The notes beneath the pieces were generated by a model. The model was not told the origin of the DNA. It ran no database searches and saw only the letters and a list, made by a program, of their open reading frames with translations. Made by a program: the position numbers and the translations under genes. From Bacteroides ovatus (lineage in GTDB: Bacteria > Bacteroidota > Bacteroidia > Bacteroidales > Bacteroidaceae), in NCBI RefSeq assembly GCF_001314995.1, contig NZ_CP012938.1, forward strand, positions 5,270,001 through 5,334,000: DNA of 64,000 bases, read 5' to 3'. Positions 35,300-44,352 of this stretch are shown here, one piece after another (within the stretch, counting starts at the first letter, position 1; the number at the start of each line of letters is the position of its first letter).

Positions 35300-37453
35300 A
35301 TGAAACAAAACTGCATTAAAACTGTAGCAATTAGTTTGCTCGTAACATTGTCTTTGTCAACTAATGCCTCTACGAGGAAGGTAAATGTCGCGCGTAGCGT
35401 TATGGTAGGAAATGGAATTGCCAAATTTGTACCTGATGGCTTTGATGCCAAGAAAGTACCTTCTTTTGCAATTGAAAAAGAACCTCGCGAACAGGGAGCG
35501 CTTTCTTCCGGGTGGGAGCTGGTTCCCGATTTTTCACTGACTGACGGTAAAGCGAATGCATCATTAATCATACCGGAAGGTACGAGTATCTACGGAGGCG
35601 GAGAAGTTACCGGATCTCTTTTAAGAAACGGAAAAACCATAAAACTGTGGAATACCGATTCCGGAGCATACGGAGTTGATAATGGAACGCGTTTGTATCA
35701 GTCACATCCATGGATGATGGGAGTCAGGAAGGATGGAACCGCCTTTGGTATTTTGTTTGATACTACTTGGAAAGCTGAATTAAGCAGTACAGATGAGAAA
35801 ATAGAGTTAAGAAGTGAAGGGGAGCTTTTTCGTGTATTTATCATTGACAGAGAATCACCGCAGGCTGTTGTTCGAGGATTATCCGAACTAACCGGTACTA
35901 TGCCGATGGTTCCGCGCTGGGCTTTAGGCTATCAGCAATGCCGTTTTTCTTATACGCCTGACAGTCGTGTAATAGAAATAGCCGATACGCTTCGTTACAA
36001 GCGTATTCCGTGTGATGCAATTTGGATGGACATTGATTATATGGATGGTTATCGTATATTCACATTTAACCCGCAAGGTTTTCCTGATCCAAAAGCTGTA
36101 AATCGAGACTTGCATCTGCGTGGGTTCCATTCGGTATGGATGATTGATCCGGGAGCTAAAGCTGAAACAGGTTATTCTGTCTATGATTCGGGAACAGCAA
36201 ATGATGTTTGGGTAAAAACTGTAGATGGAAAAGAATATAACGGTGATGCATGGCCGGGGAAAGTGGCATGGCCGGATTTCACAGATCCTAAAGTTTGCCA
36301 GTGGTGGGGCGGACTTTATAAAGACTTTATGGCGCAAGGCGTAGATGGGGTTTGGAACGATGTGAACGAACCGCAAGTGAGTAATACACCTACCGGAACG
36401 ATGCCGGAAGATAATTTGCATAGAGGTGGAAATGGAATTCCTGCCGGAACTCATTTGCAATATCATAATGTTTACGGGTTCTTAATGGTTAAGTCATCAA
36501 GAGAAGGAATGTTAGCCGCGCAACCTAAGAAACGTCCTTTTATTCTGACTCGTTCTAATTTTTTGGGAGGGCAGCGTTATGCCGCAACATGGACAGGTGA
36601 CAATGGTTCCAGTCGCGAGCATATGGAGATGTCTGTACCTATGTCGTTAACATTGGGACTGTCGGGACAACCTATGAGTGGCGCTGACATTGGTGGCTTC
36701 TTGTTCCATGCAGATGCCGATTTGTTTGGGAATTGGATTGCACTGGGAGCTTTTTACCCTTTTTCTCGCGGTCATGCTTGTGCCGGAACCAACAATAAAG
36801 AGCCTTGGGCTTTTGGAAAAGAAATAGAAGAGGTTTCCCGTATTGCTTTGGAACGCAGATATATTTTGCTACCTTATTATTATACTCTTTTGCATGAGGC
36901 TTCCACAACAGGTATGCCTATCATGCGTCCGATATTCTTTGCTGATCCAAAAGATCTTTCGTTAAGAGCGGAAGAAAAAGCATTTCTGGTTGGTGATGAC
37001 CTGTTGGTAATCCCTTCATTTGCTAAAAAAACGGCGCTTCCTAAAGGAATATGGGAGGATTTGTCACTAGTAGACGGGGATAAGGATGGTAAATATCAGG
37101 CAAAATTAAAGATTCGTGGTGGTTCTATCATTCCTACCGGCAAGATAATACAGAATACCACTGAAAATTCACTGGATCCTTTGATGCTTTTGGTCTGTTT
37201 GGATGAGCAAGGCAAGGCTTCCGGAAGTATGTATTGGGATGCTGGAGACGGCTGGTCATACCAAAAAGGTGATTATAGTTTACAACAGTTTACAGCAGAA
37301 CGTAATGGTAACAAAGTCATGGTGAAACTGGTTGGAAAAACAGGAAAAAGAGAACTGGAGAATAAAGGGATGGCAATTGTCAAGGTGATAACTAAACAAG
37401 GTATTCGACTGGCTAGTGGTAATCTGACAGAAGGTATTGAAGTCGGATTGTAA
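35300..37453 (+). CDS. GH31 family glycosidase (alpha-glucosidase-like)
   Basis: 717 residues with a cleavable signal peptide ('AISLLVTLSLSTNAS'). A galactose-mutarotase-like N-terminal domain leads into the GH31 barrel: 'CDAIWMDIDYMDGYRIFTF', nucleophile Asp354 in 'GVWNDVNEPQ', acid/base Asp434 in 'ATWTGDNGSS' and 'SGADIGGF'. GH31 enzymes release alpha-linked glucose, xylose or related sugars by retention. The product is periplasmic or surface-exposed. First gene after promoter module A; followed 31 bases later by GH76. In a mannan locus it may remove alpha-glucose caps such as those on high-mannose N-glycans, which is inference. Confidence 0.9.
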   Translation: MKQNCIKTVAISLLVTLSLSTNASTRKVNVARSVMVGNGIAKFVPDGFDAKKVPSFAIEKEPREQGALSSGWELVPDFSLTDGKANASLIIPEGTSIYGGGEVTGSLLRNGKTIKLWNTDSGAYGVDNGTRLYQSHPWMMGVRKDGTAFGILFDTTWKAELSSTDEKIELRSEGELFRVFIIDRESPQAVVRGLSELTGTMPMVPRWALGYQQCRFSYTPDSRVIEIADTLRYKRIPCDAIWMDIDYMDGYRIFTFNPQGFPDPKAVNRDLHLRGFHSVWMIDPGAKAETGYSVYDSGTANDVWVKTVDGKEYNGDAWPGKVAWPDFTDPKVCQWWGGLYKDFMAQGVDGVWNDVNEPQVSNTPTGTMPEDNLHRGGNGIPAGTHLQYHNVYGFLMVKSSREGMLAAQPKKRPFILTRSNFLGGQRYAATWTGDNGSSREHMEMSVPMSLTLGLSGQPMSGADIGGFLFHADADLFGNWIALGAFYPFSRGHACAGTNNKEPWAFGKEIEEVSRIALERRYILLPYYYTLLHEASTTGMPIMRPIFFADPKDLSLRAEEKAFLVGDDLLVIPSFAKKTALPKGIWEDLSLVDGDKDGKYQAKLKIRGGSIIPTGKIIQNTTENSLDPLMLLVCLDEQGKASGSMYWDAGDGWSYQKGDYSLQQFTAERNGNKVMVKLVGKTGKRELENKGMAIVKVITKQGIRLASGNLTEGIEVGL

Positions 37454-37483
37454 ACAGGCTACCACCTCGTTGGGAAATAATAA

Positions 37484-39055
37484 ATGAAAAAATATATGGA
37501 AAAGATAATTGGTATATTGATAGTTCTATTTGTGGTTGGGACTACCATGCAGTCGTGTAGTGAAGATAGTAAAGAAGAGGAAAACTTTCTCCAAAAAATT
37601 GATCCGGTGGAGCAACTGGAAGTGTTGAATACAAATAGGGAGAAAGAGCTGGTTGTGAATTTTGTGAGGAAAACCTATGTGAAAGATCTCCAGATAGAAA
37701 TAGCTTATCGGAGGATAGACACCGGAAAGACGCAGGAATGGAGCATTGTTTTATTAAATGGTAATGATGTCAAATACAAAAACGGAGCAAATTATTTGCT
37801 ACAAGTACCTTCAGAGGGAACGTATGAGGTAGCGGTCACTTTAGTGGGAGTCAATGGTTTGCGGTCGGAGAGTAAAAGTCAGGAAGCGGCAACCTTTGAA
37901 TATGCACAAATGAAAATGTTTGATTGTGCTCATACCTTGATGACAAAGGTTATAGAGTATTATTATCACAAGGGGCCTCGGACGTGTTGGCAGACATGGT
38001 ATCCTAAGGCTGACGGTTATTGGGATGGAGACGCACTTGTATGGGGACAAGGTAGTGGATTGTCTGCGTTTGTGGCAATGAGAGAAGCTTCTCTTGGTAC
38101 GGGGCAGGAACGGCACTATGAGTCTTTGGACAATGATATGTTCAGTGGTATTCAGGCTTTTTGGATAGCAGATCGTGGACGTACTGCATATAGTGTGTAT
38201 CCGGCAGCTGGCAACGAGCGTTTTTATGATGATAATGTATGGATTGGACTTGATATGGCGGAATGGTATATTATTACTAGAGATAAACGTTATTTGACTC
38301 AGGCTGAGGCTGTGTGGAATTATTTGGCACAGTATGGGTGGGATGAAACTTGTGGTGGCGGAGTACATTGGAGAGAATTGAACGAACCTAGTAGGTCGAA
38401 GAATACTTGTTCTACAGCTCCGACAGGGGTATTGAGTTGTATTTTATATCAGTTAACTAACAAACAAATTTATTTGGATAAAGCAAAAGAGTGTTTTAAC
38501 TGGTTGCAGACTTATATGTATGATCCTAGTGATCATTTGTATTATGATAACGCTTCTCCTAAAGATGATGATCCCACTCAGGTAGGTAACATAGAGAAGA
38601 ATAAGTATTCTTATAATTCTGGTCAGCCTTTGCAGTTGGCTTGTCTTCTTTATAAAATAACGCAAGAGAATTCTTATTTGAATTTAGCAAAACAAATAGC
38701 GGAAGCTTGTCACAATAAGTGGTTTAAACAGTTTCATTCGGATATTTTGAAACGTGATTTTAAAGTCCTGTCGCCCGGACACGCATGGTTTAATACTATT
38801 ATGTGTCGTGGATTTTTCGAACTCTACTCCATTGACAAGAACTCATTGTATTTGGAAGATATACATAGTACGATGTTACACGCCTGGTTTGGCAAAGCAC
38901 ATCATAATAATGGATTGATTAATAATGAGGATTTGAGTGGTTTAAGTGGAGATATTCCGACAGAAGACGGTGGCAATAAATGGCAGATTCTACATCAGGG
39001 TGCACTTGTAGAACTGTATGCTCGTTTAGCTGTATGGGAAAAAAAACAGAATTGA
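37484..39055 (+). CDS. GH76 endo-alpha-1,6-mannanase lipoprotein
   Basis: 523 residues. Lipobox 'FVVGTTMQSC|SEDSKEEENF' with acidic residues right after the cysteine, the Bacteroides surface-export pattern. An Ig-like or DUF4972-like domain (about 35-135) precedes GH76 (about 145-515). The catalytic Asp pair is Asp249-Asp250 in 'NERFYDDNVWIGLDMAEWY'; 'GDALVWGQGSG' and 'GGGVHWRELN' are further GH76 blocks. It cuts the alpha-1,6-mannose backbone of yeast-type mannan outside the cell. It shares the module A transcript with GH31 and is followed by a strong hairpin. Confidence 0.9.
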   Translation: MKKYMEKIIGILIVLFVVGTTMQSCSEDSKEEENFLQKIDPVEQLEVLNTNREKELVVNFVRKTYVKDLQIEIAYRRIDTGKTQEWSIVLLNGNDVKYKNGANYLLQVPSEGTYEVAVTLVGVNGLRSESKSQEAATFEYAQMKMFDCAHTLMTKVIEYYYHKGPRTCWQTWYPKADGYWDGDALVWGQGSGLSAFVAMREASLGTGQERHYESLDNDMFSGIQAFWIADRGRTAYSVYPAAGNERFYDDNVWIGLDMAEWYIITRDKRYLTQAEAVWNYLAQYGWDETCGGGVHWRELNEPSRSKNTCSTAPTGVLSCILYQLTNKQIYLDKAKECFNWLQTYMYDPSDHLYYDNASPKDDDPTQVGNIEKNKYSYNSGQPLQLACLLYKITQENSYLNLAKQIAEACHNKWFKQFHSDILKRDFKVLSPGHAWFNTIMCRGFFELYSIDKNSLYLEDIHSTMLHAWFGKAHHNNGLINNEDLSGLSGDIPTEDGGNKWQILHQGALVELYARLAVWEKKQN

Positions 39056-39064
39056 TTTTCTCGT

Positions 39065-39092
39065 CGGCAGGTATTTGGAAAAATATCTGCCG
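39065..39092 (+). terminator. Strong hairpin after the GH76 gene
   Basis: 12-bp stem with one G-T wobble closed by a GGAA tetraloop, 10 bases after the stop codon. No real T-run follows, so it may be a transcript-stabilising 3' hairpin rather than a true intrinsic terminator. Confidence 0.65.
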
Positions 39093-39293
39093 GCAAGTTA
39101 TATATTCTTAGGCAAGTCGTTTATTATTATAGCTAGTCTTTTTACGTCTATTAATAGTGGAGTCGGTACCTTACCCCATTTTGTTCGGGTTTGAAAAGAG
39201 AATACAGATTTGAATTAATACTTTTCTCTTGTGTTCTCTTATTGTTCTCTTATTCTGCTTAGTGGTGCTTAATGTGTTGAATATGAGGACTTT

Positions 39294-39403
39294 ATTTTGT
39301 GCTCTTATTGTGCTTGTTGTGCGCTTCTTTGTCAACGAAATTTTGTCTTCATTTTGTCACGCCAGAGTATATGTAATAGGTGAAAAAGAACTTATTTTGC
39401 TTT
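39294..39403 (+). promoter_or_regulatory. Promoter/operator module B of the mannoprotein locus
   Basis: Gapless partner of 35138-35247. Within it TTGTGC occurs three times (39297, 39308 and 39317), a tandem pattern suited to a dimeric AraC-type regulator. It ends about 70 bases before the protease gene and belongs to the 39056-39472 intergenic stretch, in which I see no gene. Confidence 0.7.
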
Positions 39404-39472
39404 CGTTAACAAGAAAAATATATGCATAGTTAAGAATACAAATGTATTTAGTAACCTTAATAAACAAGTAAA

Positions 39473-41083
39473 ATGAATGTATTTAGAATGAAAAAACATC
39501 ACGCGAAATCGTTGCGGTGGAAGATGAACACCGATTCTTTTCTTATGAAGAGTGGATTTCTATTTTCAATTTTATTATTGTCGTTTTGTGCTGCTAGCTG
39601 TTCAGATGATGATGAACAAGGAAAAGGAAGAGCTTTCTTTCAGACTTATTGGGCATTAGATGCCAATAATTCCAGTATGCCTTGTGGCGGAACTCTTTGG
39701 ACTCAATATTCGGATGCACCTGTTGGGTCGGAAGTTGGAAAGTTAGTAGATAATGATTTAGACACAAAGTACGTTACTTATCATAGTAATGTGAATATAA
39801 ATTGGAATGGAAACAGTAGTGTCTCAGTAAAATCCTATTCACTTACATCGGCAGCTGATTCTCCGGAAGCAGATCCGAAATCGTGGACATTATCCGGTTC
39901 TTCTGACAATCAAAAATGGGTAGTACTGGACACTCAGAAAGATCAGACTTTCGCAGAACGAAAACAGACGAAAACGTATGCTGTAGAAAATGAAGAAGAA
40001 TATAGATATTATAGATTGAGCATACAAAGTAATCATGGGGCAAGTTCTACTCAACTCGCAGAGTTGTCATTGGCAGCATCTGCTTTCGTTGGAGACATTG
40101 ATGATTTGATGTCGAAATCTTCCGGAAGTACGTATAGTCCGGATAATGTGATGGGTACTCAGCATGCCGAGTCGGATTTGTCCGTTACGCAGGAAAAATT
40201 GCTGTGGTTGAAAGATCCGAATAAAGAACCGGATCCTTTTGCCGGATTGAGTTGGGCTGGTTTCCAAGTCTCCAATCTTTATCCTTTTGGCGAACCTTGT
40301 CCGGCAGATGTAAACCAACATTCCATTGGTGACTGCTGTTTGTGTGCGGTGATGGGTTCTTTGTCTTACGTTTATCCGGGATTTATCAAGAATATTATTA
40401 AGAATAATGGCAACCAGACATTTACGGTGAAGCTGTACGATCCGAAAGGACAGCAGATCGAAGTCGGAGTAAGTAATCTGTTCGTGGGTACGAGTGGAAG
40501 TTTGGGCGCAAGTTCCGGCAAGAGCGGTCAGCCCACATGGTCTACAGTTCTTGAAAAGGCAGTCATCAAGTGGTTTCAAGCGTTTAGAAACACGTCGGAC
40601 ATTGGCGGTATCGGTTCGGAATATGCAGCAGCTATCATCACCGGTAATGGCTCCAGTTTTGCTTTTGCTCCGGAAAAATTAACTCCTGCCGAGCTGCAAC
40701 GTGCCGTGTCGGTTTCACTGAAGAGAGGAAAACTGGTGGTAGGAGGATTCACTAAAAGCGATGTTCCTGTCGACGGTAAGTATAAAACTGTTTCTGCACA
40801 TGCTTATACCGTGTCTTTGCCTGTGGATGATACGATGCTTTTCGTCATGCGTAATCCATGGGGTGCAGTGCCTACTATTAGTGGTGGACATGACGGGACG
40901 GGCGACGGCATGTTGTTCATCAAGGATGATAATACGGTTCCGCCGCTTATCGATCTCCGTATAATGGAACCGGGAGCAGCAGAAGAATTTGGAGTAGGAG
41001 GAAATTTATCTCCTTATACACCGCCTTCTTATACTCCGATGCCAATGCGCATCGCTCCTCATTTATTAAGAACTGGAAGGTAG
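39473..41083 (+). CDS. Lipoprotein with F5/8C domain and calpain-like (C2) cysteine protease domain
   Basis: 536 residues from the first ATG; an ATG at 39545 would start directly at the signal peptide. Lipobox 'LLLSFCAASC|SDDDEQGKG'. Residues ~70-200 form a discoidin/F5/8C (CBM32-like) domain ('KLVDNDLDTKYVTYHS', 'SWTLSGSSDNQKWVVLDTQK', 'YRYYRLSIQSN'). Residues ~275-480 match the papain-like calpain core: Cys288 in 'DVNQHSIGDCCLCAVMGSL', His443 in 'VSAHAYTVSL', Asn461 in 'VMRNPWGA'. The C-terminal calpain domains are absent and the tail is Pro-rich. Sitting directly upstream of susC, it is probably a surface protease for glycoprotein substrates. Activity is predicted, not certain. Confidence 0.8.
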   Translation: MNVFRMKKHHAKSLRWKMNTDSFLMKSGFLFSILLLSFCAASCSDDDEQGKGRAFFQTYWALDANNSSMPCGGTLWTQYSDAPVGSEVGKLVDNDLDTKYVTYHSNVNINWNGNSSVSVKSYSLTSAADSPEADPKSWTLSGSSDNQKWVVLDTQKDQTFAERKQTKTYAVENEEEYRYYRLSIQSNHGASSTQLAELSLAASAFVGDIDDLMSKSSGSTYSPDNVMGTQHAESDLSVTQEKLLWLKDPNKEPDPFAGLSWAGFQVSNLYPFGEPCPADVNQHSIGDCCLCAVMGSLSYVYPGFIKNIIKNNGNQTFTVKLYDPKGQQIEVGVSNLFVGTSGSLGASSGKSGQPTWSTVLEKAVIKWFQAFRNTSDIGGIGSEYAAAIITGNGSSFAFAPEKLTPAELQRAVSVSLKRGKLVVGGFTKSDVPVDGKYKTVSAHAYTVSLPVDDTMLFVMRNPWGAVPTISGGHDGTGDGMLFIKDDNTVPPLIDLRIMEPGAAEEFGVGGNLSPYTPPSYTPMPMRIAPHLLRTGR

Positions 41084-41192
41084 TTTGATTTAATATTTGA
41101 ATATACTCATATCCTGTAAAACGCAGGACTCAAAAGATCTTATTTATATGTTAAACTTAAAATTAATATTAACCTTAATTATACATTAAAGT

Positions 41193-44100
41193 ATGAAAAA
41201 TGTAATTCAAAGCATTTTGGGAACATTCTTTTTTGCTTCTCTAGCTGTCCCGGTTTGGAGTTTGCCAACTGATGGTATGGCTGCATCTTTGCGGGAAGCT
41301 TCCGTAGAGAGTACTTTGGAAGTGCAACAGCAGAAAGGAGTTCGTGTAACGGGAATGGTTACTGATAAGGATAAGAATCCATTGCCGGGAGTAACGATTG
41401 TTGTAGCTAATGTTGCAAACCCTTCGGGGGCAGTGACAGATGTTGACGGTTTGTTTCAAATAACCGTTCCGGCCAAAAATTCTACATTGGAGTTTTCTTA
41501 TATTGGATTTAAGAAGAAATCTGTTTCGTTAAATGGATCGAAGTTACTCAATGTAGTTCTGGAGGAAGACGCTTCGGAGTTGGAGGAAGTTGTAATTACC
41601 GGTTATGGTAGCCAGAAGAAAGCGTCTATCATCGGTTCTATTGAGACGATTCAACCACAGCAACTGCAATTTGGTACAAGTCGTACATTAAGTAACAACT
41701 TAGCGGGTAAGTTAAGTGGTGTAATTGCTATTCAGCGTAGTGGTGAACCGGGGTATGATGATTCTAACTTCTGGATTCGTGGTATTAGTTCTTTTTCGGG
41801 CAGTAATTCTCCATTGATCTTGGTGGATGGTATTGCACGAGATCTTAATAACGTAGATGTAGCCGAGATTGAAAGTTTTTCTATTTTGAAAGATGCGTCG
41901 GCTAGTGCCATGTATGGTGTACGTGGTGCTAATGGTGTAATCGTCATCACAACGAAACACGGTCAAATTGGTGCACCCCAGGTAAGAGTACACGTAGAAC
42001 ATTCTATTAATCAACCTACCAAATTCCCAGATTTTTTGGATGCACCGGATTATATGACGTTACTCAACCAACTGGCTGCACAGGATGGAGCGATATTACC
42101 TTTTGATCAAACGCGTATTGATCGTACCCGTAGCGGATATGATCCCGATCTTTATCCGAACGTAAACTGGATTGATGCAATTACAAAAGATTATGCTTAC
42201 ACAACCAAAGGTAATTTGGAGGTAAGTGGTGGTTCTGATTTCTTGCGTTACTGTATCGTAGCTTCATATTTTAATGAGTCGGGTATTCTGCAACAAGATA
42301 AAACATTGCCGGTAGATAATTCTACGGACAATAATCAGTTCAATATGCGTTCGAATATTGATATGAACGTAACCAAAACTACCTTGATGCGTGTAAATAT
42401 TGGTGGTTTTCTGAATCGTTTCAGGAAACAACGTTGCAGCACAGACCAAGCTTTTTCCGAAGCTTTCGAGACTTTACCTTTTGTGCACCCGGCACGTTAT
42501 AGCGACGGTTCCATTCCTCGTGAAATGAATAGAGCTAACCCGTGGAGGACTGCGACGCAGGGAGGGTATGACTTCACTACCTCGTCCAAGATTCAGACTT
42601 TATTTTCTGTAGAACAAGACTTGAGACAGATTACGCCGGGATTGAAAGCTAAAGGTATCTTCAGTTTCGACCGTTGGAACAGTAGCAGGAGGTCGCGTAC
42701 CAGCAATACTCCTACCGTACATCCGGCGACAGGGCGTGATGCAGAAGGTAATTTGGTGTATACGTCGTATGATGTGGGCGATGAATCAATGGGTAGTGAA
42801 ACCGGCACTGAATATGGTAATACCAATGTTTATTTTGAGTTTAACTTGAATTATAGCCGTAAGTTCGGAAAGAACGATATTGATGCTTTGCTTCTTTATA
42901 ATCAACAGGCTTATGACGACGGTTCTATTCAGGATTATCGTAAACAAGGGTTTGCAGGACGTTTGTCTTATACATACGATAGCCGTTATGTAGCTGAATT
43001 CAACTTCGGTTATAATGGTTCGGAAAATTTCGCCAAAGGTCATCGTTTCGGTTTCTTTCCTTCCGTAGCATTAGGTTGGTTGATGAGTGAAGAACCGTGG
43101 ATGGAGCCTTTGAAAAACACTTTTGATAAGATTAAATTCCGTGCTAGTATGGGACAAGCAGGTAACGATAATATTGGTGGTCGTCGTTTTGCTTATTTGA
43201 CTACACTAAAAACAGATGCCAGCGGATATACTTGGGGGACTACAGGACAAAAGAACTACGATAAAGGTATTACAGAAGGCGAGATTGGTGTGACAAATCT
43301 GACTTGGGAAACAGCTACTAAATCAAATCTTGGTCTGGAAGTTGGTTTGTGGAACGCGTTGGATATTACAGTAGATGTTTTCCGTGAAAAACGTAAGAAT
43401 ATCTTTATGCAACGTCGTATTATTCCTACACAAACAGGTTTTATCACAAATCCTTGGGCTAACTATGGAAAAGTAACGAATGGCGGTATGGAGGTTTCGA
43501 TTAATTTGCACAAGCAACTTAATAAAGACTGGTTTACATCTTTCTATGGGAATTTTACTTTTGCCAAGAATCGTGTAGACGAGTATGACGAGGCTCCTTC
43601 TAAAATTGGTACTTATCGCGGACAGACAGGGCGCTCTATGAATGAACTTTGGGGGCTTACCGCTGAACGTTTGTTCACTGCAGACGATTTTGAGTCTGAT
43701 GGTTCATTGAAATTCGGTATTCCAAAACAAGAGGTGGGTGCTGACAAACTTTATCCGGGTGACATTAAATATGTTGATATGAATGGAGACGGTAAAATTA
43801 CTGAAGAAGACGAAGGTTATATTGGCGGAACGGAAGATCCGCGTATCGTTTACGGTTTTGGCGGTGTTATAGCTTATAAGAACATAGATTTTAATTTCTT
43901 CTTTCAAGGTACTGCCGACGCTCATCGTGTGATTGGTAATTCAACCATCTTCTTGCCAGGTAGTGGTACAACTGTGCAGGGGAATGCTTATTCTGAAAAT
44001 CTGGATGATCGTTGGACGGATGATAATCAAGATCCGTATGCTTTTTGGCCTCGCCTTACATATGGTCCTAACAAGAACAACTATCGTGCTTCTACTTGGT

Positions 44101-44330
44101 GGAAGAAGGATATGAGTTTCTTACGTTTGAAAACTGTAGAAATCGGATATACTTTCCCGAAGAAATGGATGGAAAAAATTTACTCTAAGGGGGCGCGCGT
44201 ATTTGTCAGCGGTAACAACCTCTTATGTTTCTCTCCTTTCAAATTGTGGGATCCGGAACTTGGTACTAATAATGGTTTGAAATATCCGATGAACCGTTCT
44301 ATTTTGTTTGGTATTGATATTAATTTCTAA
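41193..44330 (+). CDS. SusC-family TonB-linked outer membrane transporter of the mannoprotein locus
   Basis: 1045 residues. Signal peptide, carboxypeptidase-like domain ('VRVTGMVTDKDKNPLPGVTI', 'FSYIGFKKKSVSL'), TonB-box region 'SELEEVVITGYGSQKKASI', plug ('FWIRGISSF', 'PLILVDGI', 'ILKDASASAMYGVRGANGVI') and barrel ending 'LFGIDINF'. It imports oligosaccharides or glycopeptides with the SusD lipoprotein encoded 22 bases later. A small hairpin (TCCTG-N7-CAGGA, 41112-41128) lies before it. Confidence 0.93.
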   Translation: MKNVIQSILGTFFFASLAVPVWSLPTDGMAASLREASVESTLEVQQQKGVRVTGMVTDKDKNPLPGVTIVVANVANPSGAVTDVDGLFQITVPAKNSTLEFSYIGFKKKSVSLNGSKLLNVVLEEDASELEEVVITGYGSQKKASIIGSIETIQPQQLQFGTSRTLSNNLAGKLSGVIAIQRSGEPGYDDSNFWIRGISSFSGSNSPLILVDGIARDLNNVDVAEIESFSILKDASASAMYGVRGANGVIVITTKHGQIGAPQVRVHVEHSINQPTKFPDFLDAPDYMTLLNQLAAQDGAILPFDQTRIDRTRSGYDPDLYPNVNWIDAITKDYAYTTKGNLEVSGGSDFLRYCIVASYFNESGILQQDKTLPVDNSTDNNQFNMRSNIDMNVTKTTLMRVNIGGFLNRFRKQRCSTDQAFSEAFETLPFVHPARYSDGSIPREMNRANPWRTATQGGYDFTTSSKIQTLFSVEQDLRQITPGLKAKGIFSFDRWNSSRRSRTSNTPTVHPATGRDAEGNLVYTSYDVGDESMGSETGTEYGNTNVYFEFNLNYSRKFGKNDIDALLLYNQQAYDDGSIQDYRKQGFAGRLSYTYDSRYVAEFNFGYNGSENFAKGHRFGFFPSVALGWLMSEEPWMEPLKNTFDKIKFRASMGQAGNDNIGGRRFAYLTTLKTDASGYTWGTTGQKNYDKGITEGEIGVTNLTWETATKSNLGLEVGLWNALDITVDVFREKRKNIFMQRRIIPTQTGFITNPWANYGKVTNGGMEVSINLHKQLNKDWFTSFYGNFTFAKNRVDEYDEAPSKIGTYRGQTGRSMNELWGLTAERLFTADDFESDGSLKFGIPKQEVGADKLYPGDIKYVDMNGDGKITEEDEGYIGGTEDPRIVYGFGGVIAYKNIDFNFFFQGTADAHRVIGNSTIFLPGSGTTVQGNAYSENLDDRWTDDNQDPYAFWPRLTYGPNKNNYRASTWWKKDMSFLRLKTVEIGYTFPKKWMEKIYSKGARVFVSGNNLLCFSPFKLWDPELGTNNGLKYPMNRSILFGIDINF

Positions 44331-44352
44331 ACTAAACCTCAAAAACAATTTT

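Noticed and set aside
36672..36908. Minus-strand frames inside the GH31, GH92 and GH97 genes (also 51115-51891 and 54628-55227)
   Set aside because: Long only because of the codon usage of the sense genes; Cys/His/Ile-rich products without domains.
39229..39429. 66-codon open frame in the gap before the protease gene
   Set aside because: It covers promoter module B, which is conserved as DNA with 35138-35247 where no such frame exists.
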